In this document: one piece after another, positions 1 through 11,370 of the stretch
How positions within the stretch are numbered: position 1 is the stretch's first letter
Layout: each line of letters begins with the position of its first letter
NCBI GenBank assembly: GCA_026646885.1
Contig: JAPKHK010000014.1
Location: forward strand, 23,398-87,397
DNA from: Casimicrobiaceae bacterium
GTDB taxonomy: Bacteria > Pseudomonadota > Gammaproteobacteria > Burkholderiales > Casimicrobiaceae
Reading direction: 5' to 3'
Length of the DNA stretch: 64,000 bases
Notes under the pieces: generated by a model
What the model was told of the DNA's origin: nothing
The model's database searches: none
The model's input: only the letters and a program-made list of their open reading frames with translations
Translations under genes and position numbers: made by a program

Positions 1-2136
<2,136 letters not shown>

Positions 2137-2146
2137 GCAGAGCAGC

Positions 2147-2216
2147 GCTGGCGAGGCACTATGCCTAAACATGCCTCGCCAGCAAAAAACAAGGCGGGGC
2201 CGCTGACTGTGGCCCC
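2147..2216. terminator. Two stem-loops between convergent katG and M16 protease genes
   Basis: A perfect 12-bp stem (2147-2158 with 2172-2183, 13-nt loop) is followed by a second stem-loop, GGGGCC/GGCCCC (2196-2201 with 2211-2216). They lie between two convergent stop codons, as expected for a shared terminator. Neither has a clear T-tract on the plus strand, so intrinsic termination is inferred from position and stem strength only. Confidence 0.55.
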
Positions 2217-2223
2217 TTAACCG

Positions 2224-4971
2224 CTATTTCGCGCCTTTTGCCTTCGCAAAATCGCCGGCAACGGCGGAAACGGTCTTGTTCCAATCGAGGTACTTGCGCA
2301 GCGCGGCGTTCACTTGCGCAAGCGTGAGCGCTTGCAGTTTGTCCTCGTATGCTTGCTCGAAAGCCATGCGCCGGCCGAGCTCTTCGTTGGCGGCAAGCTT
2401 GCTCATGAGTGTGGCGTCTTGCGCCCGCGCAAGTTTGCGCGCCTGGAGCACGGCGTTCTTGCCTTTGGCGACCTCGTCTTCGGTAAAACCCTCGCGGCTG
2501 GCTCGCTCGAACTCCTCGCTGAAAGCTTTCTGCAGCCGCTCGCGATTCTCCGGAGCGAAGATGGCATATTGCACCCACTGCGCGCTGGGTTCATGAGGGC
2601 TGGCATTCAAGGCACTGCCCACACCGTAGCTCAAGCCCTCTTTCTCGCGAATGCGCGCCCACAGCCGCGATGCCGGCCCAGTGCCGACGATGTAGTTGGC
2701 GAGGTAGAGAGCTGGAAAATCGGCGTCGGTGTCTTGCATGGGCAAGCGCAGGACGCCGTAATACATGGCGTTGGCTTTGTCCGGGGTTTCCAGTCGCCGC
2801 TGCTGCGGTGCGACGGTGTAGGCCGGGCGCGGCAAACGTTGATACGCGGCGCGACTGTTCCAGTTGCCCAGTAGTTCTGCGAGCAGGGCTTTGACTGCCG
2901 CAGCGTCGAAATCGCCCACCAGCGCGGCTTCGCCGAAGTTTGCACCATAAAAACCGGCGTGAAAGGCTTTGACTGCATCGGCTCGAAGCGCCTTCCAGTC
3001 GGCGATTTCTTCGTCAAAATCGCGCACGTAGCGCGGGTCTCCCTTGCGGTAAGGGCTGCCGGTGCGGATCACCTGATTTACCGCCAAGCCCTGCGGCTCC
3101 TTGCGCTGGCTCTCCGCGGCGGTGACTTGCTCCTGCTGCAACTGAGCGAACTCGCTGTCTGGAAAGGTCGGCTCGCGCAGCGTTTTGACCAGCAGGCGTA
3201 ACGCCGCCGCCAAGTTTTGACGCGGCACCTCCAAGCTGGCGGTGAGGCCCGTAGCGTCGCCGCTGTAACGCGGACGCGCCTTCAACTGATCGAAAGTCTC
3301 GCTGATCTGGGCCCGCGTCATGCCGGGCACACCGCGGCTCAGGAGATCTGCCGCGGCCTCGCCGGCGAGGTCCAGACCCTGCAGGTTTTGTTCATTGCCA
3401 AAGCGTAGATGTAGTTGCAGGTTGACGATTTCGCCCCGGGTCTTCTTGGGCAGCAGCGCCACCTTCATGCCGTTGGCGAGTTTCGTATGCTCGGTGCGCG
3501 CATCGATATTGGCCGGCGAGGGATCGAAAGCCTCGCCTTGGGCGACTGGCGCATCGCCTTTGTAATCGGCGACGAGGGGACCGACGTCGAGCTTCGCCGG
3601 GGCCGGCGCGCGCTTCGGCTTATCCGTGGGAATGAAAAGCGCCACGGTGCGGTTGTCGGGCACGAGATAACTATTTCCGACGCGCTGCACGTCTTCGCGC
3701 TTCACGGCCCGAATTTGGTCACGGCCGAGGAAGAGCAAGCGCCAGTCGCCGATGGCGATGGCGGTAGTGAGCGCCACCCCGACTTTTTCCGGATCGAGCA
3801 GGGTGAGTTCGATGTCCTTGAGCAGTTTCTGCTGCGCGCGCTTCACTTCGGCTTCGGTGATCGGCTCTTGCGCCAGACCGTCGAGCACTCTGACCATGGC
3901 GGTGCGCGCCGCGTCGAGCGACGCGCTGTTGGGCAACTGCGCGCCAAAAGTGAGGATGCCGGGCTCCCGCGTTTGGAAGGGAAAGGCAAACACCGCGGCG
4001 GCGAGTCCATTTTCCACCAGCGCCTTGTGCAGGCGACCGGTGGGTGTGTCGCCAAGGATCTGGCCGAGCACCTTGAGCGCTGCGAAGTCCGCTGTCGCCG
4101 CGGGGGGCGTATGGTACATCGCCAGCACGATCTGGGTGTCCCCCACGCGGCGGACCGTGACGGTGTTCTCCCCATCCTGCGCAGCATCGAGGGTGTAGTG
4201 GCTCTCCAGCTTGCGCTCAGGCCGCGCGATGACTCCAAAGGTTTCGTTGATGAGTTTGAGGGTTTTGGCTTCGTTGAACTTGCCAGTCACTACCAGCACC
4301 GCGTTGTCCGGCTGGTAGTACTTGCGGTAGAAAGCTTGCAAGCGTTCGATGGAGACGTTTTCCACGTCGGCCCGTGCGCCAATGGTATCTTTGCCATAGT
4401 TGTGCCAGCGAAAAGCGGTCGCGAGCGCTTTGCCGTAGAGGGAACGGAACGGGTTGTTTTCGTTCATCTCCATTTCGTTGCGCACCACGGTCATTTCGCT
4501 GTCGAGGTCCTTCTTGGCGATGAAGGAGTTGACCATCGCATCGGCCGACCAGCGCAAATACCACTCCAAGTCGGGCTCAGTTGCGGCGAAGCTCGCGAAG
4601 TAGTTAGTGCGGTCCACCCAGGTGGTGCCGTTCATGCGCATGCCGCGCTTTTGCATTTCGGCAAAGGCCATGGGATAAGTCGGGGTGCCCTTGAAAATGA
4701 GGTGCTCCAGCAAATGCGCCATGCCGGTTTCGCCGTAGTTCTCGTGTTTGGAGCCGACGAGGTAGGTGGTGTTCACCGTGACCGTAGGTTTGCTTTCATC
4801 CGGGGCCAATAGCACCCGAAGGCCGTTCTTGAGCTGGTATTCGGTGATACCTTCGACGCTAGTGGTGAGACTCGCACCCTGCGGCAAGGCTTCGGGGCCG
4901 AGTTTGGCCCAAGCGGTCGGATGCACGAGCAGCACCAGCGAGAACAACAAAGTGAACAGACACTTCTTCAT
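2224..4971 (-). CDS. Exported M16 family zinc metalloprotease, two-domain
   Basis: Encodes 915 residues. The start at 4971 is chosen because it follows an AGGAG ribosome binding site and opens with a signal peptide (MKKCLFTLLFSLVLLVHPTAWA). The inverted zinc motif HxxEH is seen as HLLEHLIFKGTP, with the distal Glu in NEMEMNENN, as in the pitrilysin/insulinase family. A second M16-like half (from about residue 480) lacks the motif, the usual arrangement in single-chain bacterial M16 proteases. It probably degrades peptides in the periplasm. The substrate is not evident from the sequence or context. Confidence 0.9.
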   Translation of the reverse strand: MKKCLFTLLFSLVLLVHPTAWAKLGPEALPQGASLTTSVEGITEYQLKNGLRVLLAPDESKPTVTVNTTYLVGSKHENYGETGMAHLLEHLIFKGTPTYPMAFAEMQKRGMRMNGTTWVDRTNYFASFAATEPDLEWYLRWSADAMVNSFIAKKDLDSEMTVVRNEMEMNENNPFRSLYGKALATAFRWHNYGKDTIGARADVENVSIERLQAFYRKYYQPDNAVLVVTGKFNEAKTLKLINETFGVIARPERKLESHYTLDAAQDGENTVTVRRVGDTQIVLAMYHTPPAATADFAALKVLGQILGDTPTGRLHKALVENGLAAAVFAFPFQTREPGILTFGAQLPNSASLDAARTAMVRVLDGLAQEPITEAEVKRAQQKLLKDIELTLLDPEKVGVALTTAIAIGDWRLLFLGRDQIRAVKREDVQRVGNSYLVPDNRTVALFIPTDKPKRAPAPAKLDVGPLVADYKGDAPVAQGEAFDPSPANIDARTEHTKLANGMKVALLPKKTRGEIVNLQLHLRFGNEQNLQGLDLAGEAAADLLSRGVPGMTRAQISETFDQLKARPRYSGDATGLTASLEVPRQNLAAALRLLVKTLREPTFPDSEFAQLQQEQVTAAESQRKEPQGLAVNQVIRTGSPYRKGDPRYVRDFDEEIADWKALRADAVKAFHAGFYGANFGEAALVGDFDAAAVKALLAELLGNWNSRAAYQRLPRPAYTVAPQQRRLETPDKANAMYYGVLRLPMQDTDADFPALYLANYIVGTGPASRLWARIREKEGLSYGVGSALNASPHEPSAQWVQYAIFAPENRERLQKAFSEEFERASREGFTEDEVAKGKNAVLQARKLARAQDATLMSKLAANEELGRRMAFEQAYEDKLQALTLAQVNAALRKYLDWNKTVSAVAGDFAKAKGAK

Positions 4972-5101
4972 GACACTCCTCTGGATCGATATTGTGGTTG
5001 TGGAAGGAAAGCTGCGTTGGGGGCCAATTTTCGCGTGGCGAATGATTCGCCAAAGCACTCGGTCTTGTCAATTGCGGCATTCGCCAAATGCCGCCAGGCC
5101 A

Positions 5102-5881
5102 TCAATTCAGGGCGCGTTTGGCAAGTTCCGGCACCACGCGCTCCAGTTGTTCCTCGATGAGCTTGCCGAGCAAGGCCATTTTTTCGGTTTCGCCCAGCGC
5201 CTCCCATGCGCCATAACCCCGCTTCGCCAGCGCCCCAGAAACCCCTTCGGTGCGTGCGACGAATTCGCTGCCCAAAATGCGCCGGCTGCGAAGGTCGATC
5301 AGCGAGGCGCGAAAATAGGCAAAAGGCGCCACCAGCCCGAGACCTTCTTCGCCGGTCTGCGTAGCCCGTGTGCTCACTCCATCGTCGAGATAGAAACCAA
5401 GCCCCTCAAGTCGGCCGCTACCATAACTCAAACCGTCGAGCACCACTCTCGCTTCCGCACGGTGTTTGGTGAGCAGCACGAGATGCGTGGCCCCCGAAGT
5501 AGTGAGCGGCTCGGCTAGCCCGGCCGGGGTAAGAAAAGTTCCATCGACAAAGAAGCGATCCTGCCCCTCGAAGAGCTCTGGCCCCCTGGCCCGCAGCAGC
5601 ACCACATCGGCTTTGGCATCGCCGCGGCTCAAAGCGGTATCCATTGCCTTGAGCGCGGCGCGATCGAGAATGCCGTCGGTCATCGGCAAGCGATCGAGCT
5701 TATTTCTGTTGAGGCGGCTCCCCACTTGCGGCTGATAGGTAACCACGTTCAAGGTGTCGCCGATCAGGGATAAAGCCGCATAGCGGCGCTCTGTCGCGTC
5801 TGCCTTGGCGGAGTGGGCCAAACTGCCAAGCAAGACATTTAACGCTGCAAATGCAAGCAGAAACTTGCGGCTCCGGTTCAT
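5102..5881 (-). CDS. Hypothetical exported protein
   Basis: Encodes 259 residues from the ATG at 5881, which follows AGAGGA. It opens with a plausible signal peptide (MNRSRKFLLAFAALNVLLGSLAHSAKA). The remainder is a soluble, mixed alpha/beta-looking protein without cysteines or a metal motif, and I do not recognise a family. It lies 130 bp upstream of the M16 protease on the same strand, so the two could be cotranscribed, although the protease has its own ribosome binding site. A periplasmic location is inferred from the signal peptide only. Confidence 0.7.
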   Translation of the reverse strand: MNRSRKFLLAFAALNVLLGSLAHSAKADATERRYAALSLIGDTLNVVTYQPQVGSRLNRNKLDRLPMTDGILDRAALKAMDTALSRGDAKADVVLLRARGPELFEGQDRFFVDGTFLTPAGLAEPLTTSGATHLVLLTKHRAEARVVLDGLSYGSGRLEGLGFYLDDGVSTRATQTGEEGLGLVAPFAYFRASLIDLRSRRILGSEFVARTEGVSGALAKRGYGAWEALGETEKMALLGKLIEEQLERVVPELAKRALN

Positions 5882-6469
5882 GAGAATCCTCTCGATTTTG
5901 TTGATCAAATCAGGCAAAGCAGGGGATGGCGCGTTTACGCTGAGTCATTACGGAGCAATAAGTTCCCGGCAACTGAAGGTCACTTCACTCTTCGGGTCTG
6001 CACCCAGATCTGTTGGCCTCCGCGCCGAGGCTTAAATTTCTTACCGATGGCAGGGGAGGCCAACCTCTAGTCATCAACCTAGAAACGGCGATTGGCGGCG
6101 TCGGACGATTGGAATGTTCATGAGGGCGAACGGGTATCCCCCAATTTCGGCGCTCGCCCTGAGGGTGCGCCGCTTTGCGGCGCATAGCACGCGCCCGACT
6201 CGGCGATCCAGCGTTGCAGATCCTCGGGCGGTGTTCAACCTCGGTCCGGCTAGCGCCTCGCCTTGCCAGGGCCGGCACTCGCTCTGCGCTTCTTCCAACC
6301 GCCGCTGTCAATGTTCAAGCGAGCCTCTTGTGTATGAACGCGTCGGTGGGCCGCATCGGGAAACTAGAAACACCGCACTCCCCACCATCCACCTCGCCCG
6401 CGGCTTGTGCGCACACGCGACGGTAGTGCGGCAATGCGGGGGGTATTGCAAGGTGGTTGCACCGTTTGT
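5882..6469. other. 588-bp non-coding spacer
   Basis: This stretch separates the end of padI from the start of the exported protein gene. Open frames in it (for example 6114-6572 plus, 5985-6311 minus) give Arg/Ser/Pro-rich translations with no recognisable family and no good ribosome binding site. A stem TGCGCCGC/GCGGCGCA with a 3-nt loop lies at 6166-6184 and has no T-tract. It presumably holds the pad transcript end and the promoter for 5881, but I cannot place either. Confidence 0.6.
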
Positions 6470-7834
6470 CTATGCCAGGACCGGCGCGCGCGGCGGCGCA
6501 ATGCCTTTTCTCGCCGTACCTCCGGCAACGAGCCCGCGGATGAATTCAACGTTTTCGTCCAGGCTGTGCTGAATGTGCGCGATCTGCTCCGGCGAGAGGT
6601 GTTTGTACTTGCCTTGCGCCTTGAGGTATTCGGCAAGGGGGCGCGGACGGTCAATGGGGTGACTCAAGTGCATGCCGGTTTCGGGCGTGAATTCCCACAG
6701 CATGACGAAGTTGGTTTCCACCGCCTTTCTTGCCACTTCGATATTCTGTGCCGAGGGAAAGCGCCAGCCGGTGGTGCAAGGTGAATAAAGATGCAAATAG
6801 GCGAAGCCGCGCTCGGAGGCCTCCATCGCTTTTTCGAGCTTCTCGTAGAAGTCTTCCATGAAGGCGGTGGACGAAGTGGCGACGTAGGCGCAGTTGTGCA
6901 TCATCATGAGGAGCGGCAGGTTTTTCGCGTCCTGGGTTTTGCCCTTGCCGTGCTCACCCACCGGTGTAGTGGAAGTCCAGGCGCCATAAGGCGTGCATGA
7001 GGAACGCTGCATGCCGGTGTTCATGTAGCCTTCGTTGTCGACCACGATGAAGAGGATTTGCTCGCCACGCTCGGCCGCACCCGAGAGCGACTGAAATCCC
7101 ACGTCCGAGGCGCCACCGTCGCCCGCCAGCGCGAGCGCCGTCACCTTGCGGCCCTGGCGCTTGTAGAATCTTTTCACGCCGGCGAGCATGGGTGCCGTAT
7201 TGGTGAGCAGCGGATGGAAGACCGGCACCTTGGTGCCTACCATGCCGTTGTAGCCCACCGAGCCCATGCCCGGGATGCAGCCCGGCGGTGTGGCCAGCAC
7301 CGTCTCGGGGCCGGCCCGCCGCAGGGTGTGGCGCATGATCAGTTCGGTGTTGCAGCCTTGGCAGCCAGCAAGTCCAGGCACGAACAAGTCTTCGAGGTCG
7401 CCCACGCGCTTATACAGCTGCGCGGTCGTGACGTATTTCAGCGCGCCTTCGCCACAGGCTTTCACGCAGGCGGGATCACCGCCGCAACTGTCGCACTTCA
7501 CCACATGTCCGGCGTTGGGTTCGTAGACAATGCCGCTGTAAGCGCAGCCCACGGTACACAAAAGGCAATTGACGCACTTGTTGCCGTCCCAGCTGATGAC
7601 GCCTGTGCCTTCCTCTTTGGCCAGCGCCGCAGCGGGGCAGTTGGAGACACACTTCGGGTCGGCGCATTGCCGGCACATCGCCAACTCCCAAGCGCCATCT
7701 TCGCCGGCCACGATTTGTATGCGCGAGCGCGTAAGGTCCCGGGATTGGGTTTTCACTTCGGCGCAGGCGACCATGCAGTCGTTGCAACCGGTGCACAATT
7801 CAGGCTTGAAGGCGATGGTGTTGAAGGCTTGCAT
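6470..7834 (-). CDS. padI: Phenylglyoxylate dehydrogenase subunit PadI (ferredoxin-TPP fusion)
   Basis: Catalytic beta-type subunit of phenylglyoxylate:acceptor oxidoreductase, converting phenylglyoxylate and CoA to benzoyl-CoA and CO2. The ATG at 7834 follows GGAGAT and gives 454 residues. The N-terminal ~130 residues hold four Cys groups for [4Fe-4S] clusters (CTGCNDCMVAC, CRQCADPKCVSNCP, CVNCLLCTVGC, CDSCGGDPACVKAC). The rest is a PorB-like thiamine-diphosphate domain with GCQGC, the GDGGASDVGFQSLSG and DNEGYMNTG diphosphate/metal signature, and SPCTTGW. A ferredoxin domain fused to the TPP domain, last in a five-gene order, matches padEFGHI of Azoarcus/Aromatoleum. It starts 3 bp after the padH stop. 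Confidence 0.9.
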   Translation of the reverse strand: MQAFNTIAFKPELCTGCNDCMVACAEVKTQSRDLTRSRIQIVAGEDGAWELAMCRQCADPKCVSNCPAAALAKEEGTGVISWDGNKCVNCLLCTVGCAYSGIVYEPNAGHVVKCDSCGGDPACVKACGEGALKYVTTAQLYKRVGDLEDLFVPGLAGCQGCNTELIMRHTLRRAGPETVLATPPGCIPGMGSVGYNGMVGTKVPVFHPLLTNTAPMLAGVKRFYKRQGRKVTALALAGDGGASDVGFQSLSGAAERGEQILFIVVDNEGYMNTGMQRSSCTPYGAWTSTTPVGEHGKGKTQDAKNLPLLMMMHNCAYVATSSTAFMEDFYEKLEKAMEASERGFAYLHLYSPCTTGWRFPSAQNIEVARKAVETNFVMLWEFTPETGMHLSHPIDRPRPLAEYLKAQGKYKHLSPEQIAHIQHSLDENVEFIRGLVAGGTARKGIAPPRAPVLA

Positions 7835-7836
7835 CT

Positions 7837-9093
7837 TTATCTCCAGGTCCGGGACATCAGCACCCGGGCCGTTTCGCGCGGTTGCGCGAGGAACTGCGCT
7901 CTTACCGGTGCGAGGTCGATGCGGCGCTGGATGAGTTCCCACATCACGCCGGAATCGAAAGGTGAATTGATACCAAAAATGCCGATGAGGCGATTGTTCT
8001 GCAGCGCAATCTTGAGGTACTTGCTGTTTATTGCGTCAACGCGCTTTTCGGTTTCAATGTTCTCCATGCCGGCGCCATCGACACCCACCGAGAGCGCCTG
8101 ATGCCCGAAGAAGGTATAGGTGTTGAGCGGGATGCCGCCCGGATAGGGCTTCAGACCTTCGTCTCCGGCCATCGCCAGGCCGGCGATGCGCCCCTGCTCT
8201 ACCGCGTCTGGCAGGATACCATTCAGGACTTTTTCACCCGTGTAGAAGCTCTTCGCCTGCGCCACGTCGCCTGCGGCCCAGATGTTTTCGACACTGGTTT
8301 TCATGGTGTCGTCGACGAGCACACCGCGGTCGATGGCCACCCCGCTGCCAGCCAAGAAATCGACGATGGGCGTGACCCCCACGCCCACCAGCAGCGCATC
8401 GGCATCGATCGCACCGCCGCTTTGCAGTTTCACTTTACAGCCCGATGCCGTCTTTTCCACACCGACCACTCGTTCGCCAGTGCGCAGATTCACGCCTTTG
8501 GCGGTAAAGGCACGCTCGATGATGGTGGACGCTTCGGCATCGAAGTAGGCCGCCAGCACATGGGGCAACATTTCCACGATGGTGACCTGTGCACCGGCTT
8601 TGGCGAGGTTTTCCGCCGCGTGCATGCCGATGAGGCCAGCGCCCAGCACCACTGCGCTCTTGATGCTGGTCAGTTGGGCGCGCAATTGCACCGCATCGTT
8701 CAAGGTGCGCAGCACGTGAAAGGGCACGTCGGCCAAACCGGGAATCGGCGGCACGATCGGCCGCGCACCGCTCGCTACCAAGAGCTTTTGGTAGGCGATG
8801 CGCTCGCCGTCGGCCAGTGTCGCCACCCGCGCCTTGGCGTCAACGGTGGAAACCGCCATGCCCGAGCGATAGGCGACCTTCAGTTTTGTGAAGTAGGCCT
8901 CGCCTTGCAAGGCGACATTGTCGGGTTTGGAGCGGCCGGAGACGACATAGGGCAGCACCGTGGGCGAATACGGCAGCGAGGCGTCGCGATTGACCAAGGT
9001 CACGCTGCCTTCGCTGTCGGCCATGCGCAGCGTGTGCAGTGCGGAGAGCCCGGCGTGACTCGCGCCGACGATGAGGTATTGAGTCTCTTGCAT
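7837..9093 (-). CDS. padH: Phenylglyoxylate dehydrogenase NADH-oxidoreductase subunit PadH
   Basis: FAD/NAD(P)-binding subunit that passes electrons from the 2-oxoacid oxidoreductase core to NAD+. It has 418 residues with a two-Rossmann architecture. The first dinucleotide fold is at the N terminus (IVGASHAGLSA, an unusual Gly-Ala-Ser-His-Ala-Gly loop), the NAD fold is near residue 150 (VVLGAGLIGMHAAENLA), and the FAD-binding ATG-like motif is IWAAGDVAQ. No redox disulfide CxxxxC is seen, unlike lipoamide dehydrogenases. Its length fits the mid-sized subunit of the known enzyme. It is 2 bp from padG and 3 bp from padI, so translation is probably coupled. Confidence 0.88.
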   Translation of the reverse strand: MQETQYLIVGASHAGLSALHTLRMADSEGSVTLVNRDASLPYSPTVLPYVVSGRSKPDNVALQGEAYFTKLKVAYRSGMAVSTVDAKARVATLADGERIAYQKLLVASGARPIVPPIPGLADVPFHVLRTLNDAVQLRAQLTSIKSAVVLGAGLIGMHAAENLAKAGAQVTIVEMLPHVLAAYFDAEASTIIERAFTAKGVNLRTGERVVGVEKTASGCKVKLQSGGAIDADALLVGVGVTPIVDFLAGSGVAIDRGVLVDDTMKTSVENIWAAGDVAQAKSFYTGEKVLNGILPDAVEQGRIAGLAMAGDEGLKPYPGGIPLNTYTFFGHQALSVGVDGAGMENIETEKRVDAINSKYLKIALQNNRLIGIFGINSPFDSGVMWELIQRRIDLAPVRAQFLAQPRETARVLMSRTWR

Positions 9094-9094
9094 G

Positions 9095-10324
9095 TCAGTC
9101 GCTCTCGTTGAGCCACACAGTTTCGCCAGGGGTTTTGTCCTTGGCGAGTTCTCCCACCCGCGCGATCACGCGCGCGAAGTGATCGGTGGTCAGGTCGGCG
9201 CCGGCCAAACCGCCAATGAAGCTCATGGCCGGCACACTGGCCGCCGCACGGCCCAGCGCCGCGGTCACGTCCTGAAACACGGGGCCGCAATTCCAGCCGA
9301 AGGACACCGAGCGGTCAACTACCCCCACCGCTTTCATGTGGCCCAGCGCCTGTACCACGGCTTCGGCGGGGAAAGGCCGATAGGTTTTGATCTTGACCAG
9401 CCCCACGGGAATGCCCTTGGCGCGCGCCTCGTCGATGGCATCTTTGGCGGCACCCGTCATCGAACCGATGGTGACCAGCGCCGATTGCGCGCCGTCCATG
9501 GCGTAGTTTTCGATCAGCGGGGCAAAATCGTGCCCGACGATGCGTTTCCAATCGGCATGCACTTCCTCGATCACACGCAAGGCGTTCTGCATGCCGCGGC
9601 AATGGCCTTTGCGATATTTCACGAACATCTTCGGGCCGGGGCCGCCCGCGCCGCCCGTCAAAGGATCGACGCCCATGGGGCGGGAAGGATCGAGTGCGGC
9701 GTGCCAGTTCACGTTGCGCTCGCCCAGGAAAACATTGACGTCTTCCTGCTCGGGCAGTTCGACCCGGGCCGCACCATAAGAAAGATAATTGCCGTCGTGG
9801 CAAACGTTGACGGGCAGCATCACCTCATGATGTTCGGCGACGCGATAGGCCATGATGATGGTGTCGAGCACTTCCTGCACGGTTTCGCAGTAAATCTGAA
9901 TCCAGCCCACTTCGCGCACCGACATCGCGTCCTGATGCCCGCCCCAGACACTTTGCGGCGTGAGCGTGTCGCGGGTGACGATGCTCATCACCATAGGCAG
10001 GCGCAAGCCCGGTTGACGCAAATAGGGCTCGAACATGAACGCAAGGCCGGGTCCACAGGTGGCGGTGTAGGTGCGCGCGCCGGCCAGCGCGCCGCCTTGC
10101 AGCACCGAGAGCACGGAATGTTCGCCTTCGGCATCGACGATTTCGGCATCGAGCCGCCCGTCAGCGACGAACTTGGCGAGATATTCCACCAGCGAGGACT
10201 GCGGGGTGATCGGATAGACCGCCACCATGTCCACGTTGGCGAGCGACACGCCCCAGGCGGCGGCTTCATTGCCGTCGCAGACGATGACTTTGGGCCTGCC
10301 TTTAACAGTTGCTAGTTCAATCAT
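9095..10324 (-). CDS. padG: Phenylglyoxylate dehydrogenase alpha subunit PadG
   Basis: Alpha subunit of the 2-oxoacid:acceptor oxidoreductase family, binding the TPP pyrimidine side. The ATG at 10324 follows GGGGGAG and gives 409 residues. YPITPQSSLVEYLAKF and the TCGPGLAFMFE stretch are the family signatures, followed by a transketolase-C-like domain (IKTYRPFPAEAV). It is separated from padF by about 160 bp carrying a palindromic element, the only large gap in the pad operon. Confidence 0.88.
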   Translation of the reverse strand: MIELATVKGRPKVIVCDGNEAAAWGVSLANVDMVAVYPITPQSSLVEYLAKFVADGRLDAEIVDAEGEHSVLSVLQGGALAGARTYTATCGPGLAFMFEPYLRQPGLRLPMVMSIVTRDTLTPQSVWGGHQDAMSVREVGWIQIYCETVQEVLDTIIMAYRVAEHHEVMLPVNVCHDGNYLSYGAARVELPEQEDVNVFLGERNVNWHAALDPSRPMGVDPLTGGAGGPGPKMFVKYRKGHCRGMQNALRVIEEVHADWKRIVGHDFAPLIENYAMDGAQSALVTIGSMTGAAKDAIDEARAKGIPVGLVKIKTYRPFPAEAVVQALGHMKAVGVVDRSVSFGWNCGPVFQDVTAALGRAAASVPAMSFIGGLAGADLTTDHFARVIARVGELAKDKTPGETVWLNESD

Positions 10325-10339
10325 TGAAGCTCTCCCCCG

Positions 10340-10483
10340 GGGCTTGCGAAGGAATCGTCGCGAGCGGCCCGAGCGCAAGGCGGCTGGAGCGCAGCGACCG
10401 GAGCGTACACGGATAGTACGCGAGGCTCGCGAGCACCACCCAACGCAGCGATCGGGACGGGTAGCAGAGTCATTCGCAAGCCC
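10340..10483. repeat. Palindromic element in the padF-padG spacer
   Basis: Perfect 11-bp terminal inverted repeats, GGGCTTGCGAA (10340-10350) and TTCGCAAGCCC (10473-10483), bound a 144-bp stretch with a nested stem GCGTAC/GTACGC (10403-10408, 10416-10421). One end abuts the padF stop codon. It looks like a mobile or REP-like palindrome, or an mRNA-processing structure. No second copy was noticed in this window. Confidence 0.6.
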
Positions 10484-10774
10484 TCAGGACTGTTCTGGAA
10501 TCATGCGTATCGCCCGCTGCGGGCACTCCTGCGCGCAAATGCCGCAGCCCTTGCAGGTGGCGAGATTGAAGTCGAACCAGGCGGCTTTTTCGACCACACA
10601 TTGCACCGGGCAATAGAGCCAGCAGACCGCGCATTTCACACACTTGGCGCGATCCACCACCGGCCGAAAGCTGCGCCAGTCACCGGGCAGCATGGGATTG
10701 GGCTTGGTGGCGATGGGGCACAGATCGTCGGGAACCTGGCTCGCATCGAACAATGGATAAGCCTGTTGCTTCAT
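10484..10774 (-). CDS. padF: Phenylglyoxylate dehydrogenase delta (ferredoxin) subunit PadF
   Basis: Small iron-sulfur subunit of 96 residues carrying two [4Fe-4S] motifs, CVKCAVCWLYCP and CKGCGICAQECP. It relays electrons between the TPP centre and the flavoprotein. The N terminus (about 40 residues, WRSFRPVVDRAKC before the first cluster) is typical of delta subunits of 2-oxoacid oxidoreductases. The predicted mass, about 11 kDa, agrees with the smallest subunit described for Azoarcus phenylglyoxylate dehydrogenase. Its start overlaps the padE stop (ATGA). Confidence 0.88.
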   Translation of the reverse strand: MKQQAYPLFDASQVPDDLCPIATKPNPMLPGDWRSFRPVVDRAKCVKCAVCWLYCPVQCVVEKAAWFDFNLATCKGCGICAQECPQRAIRMIPEQS

Positions 10775-11343
10775 GCCGCCGCACTCCGTTCGATGGTGAG
10801 CACTTTGGTTTCGCGATAGCCCGCGTCCAGCGCTTCGAGGTTCTGGGTGAGGCCGGCGTCACGAAAGTCGGAGTCTTCGATCGCGGCGCGCAGCGCCTCC
10901 AAACTCACTTTGCCCGTGGTACGCGCGAAAGCCCCCAGCATCAGGGTGTTGGTGATGGAGCGCTTGAAGATTTTTTGCGCGAGGCTCACCGCGTCGCACA
11001 GGCCGACGGTGCCCACGGTCTCGGGCAAAGTCAGAGCGGAGAGTGGCTTGGCGGTGGCCTGCACCAGCACACCGCCAGGCTTCAGGCCGTCGAAAATGTT
11101 GACGCTTCGGGCGACCGTGGGATCAATGCAAATGAGGCAGTCGGGCCGGTAGATGTTGGTCATCTGGCGGATTTCCTTGTCGTCGAAACGCAGGAAACTC
11201 GCCACCGGCGCGCCTCGGCGCTCGAAGCCGAAAGAGGGCACGGCGACGACGTATTTGCCGTCCTGTACCACCGCGGCGGCGAGTATGCCGCCCATCATCA
11301 CCGCGCCCTGGCCGCCTCGGCCGTGAATGCGAACCTCGTACAC
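10771..11343 (-). CDS. padE: Phenylglyoxylate dehydrogenase gamma subunit PadE
   Basis: Gamma subunit of 190 residues with the signature start EVRIHGRGGQGAVMMGG and the GFERRGAPVASFLR segment of the CoA-interacting gamma domain. The start is GTG at 11343, preceded by a strong AGGAGG about 7 nt upstream. It is the first gene of the pad operon, with the promoter and operator-like repeat just upstream. Identification as PadE rests on the five-gene order (gamma, delta, alpha, flavoprotein, ferredoxin-TPP fusion) and proximity to benzoyl-CoA genes. A pyruvate- or 2-oxoisovalerate-type enzyme would normally lack the PadH-like flavoprotein. Confidence 0.87.
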   Translation of the reverse strand: MYEVRIHGRGGQGAVMMGGILAAAVVQDGKYVVAVPSFGFERRGAPVASFLRFDDKEIRQMTNIYRPDCLICIDPTVARSVNIFDGLKPGGVLVQATAKPLSALTLPETVGTVGLCDAVSLAQKIFKRSITNTLMLGAFARTTGKVSLEALRAAIEDSDFRDAGLTQNLEALDAGYRETKVLTIERSAAA

Positions 11344-11370
11344 AAAACCCTCCTTGCGCCGCGCCGACGC

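Noticed and set aside
3415..4812. 465-residue plus-strand open frame opposite the M16 protease
   Set aside because: It is antisense to a well-supported protease with motifs and a signal peptide. Its His/Arg/Gly-rich translation is typical of antisense frames in GC-rich DNA.
6166..6184. Stem-loop as pad operon terminator
   Set aside because: It is about 290 bp beyond the padI stop and has no T-tract, so the role is not supported.
6114..6572. 152-residue plus-strand frame in the padI downstream spacer
   Set aside because: No ribosome binding site, no family resemblance, and it runs into the antisense of padI.
7058..10315. Long plus-strand frames (7058-8101, 8101-9111, 9092-10315) opposite padGHI
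   Set aside because: All are antisense to recognised pad genes, with no family resemblance and no plausible ribosome binding sites.
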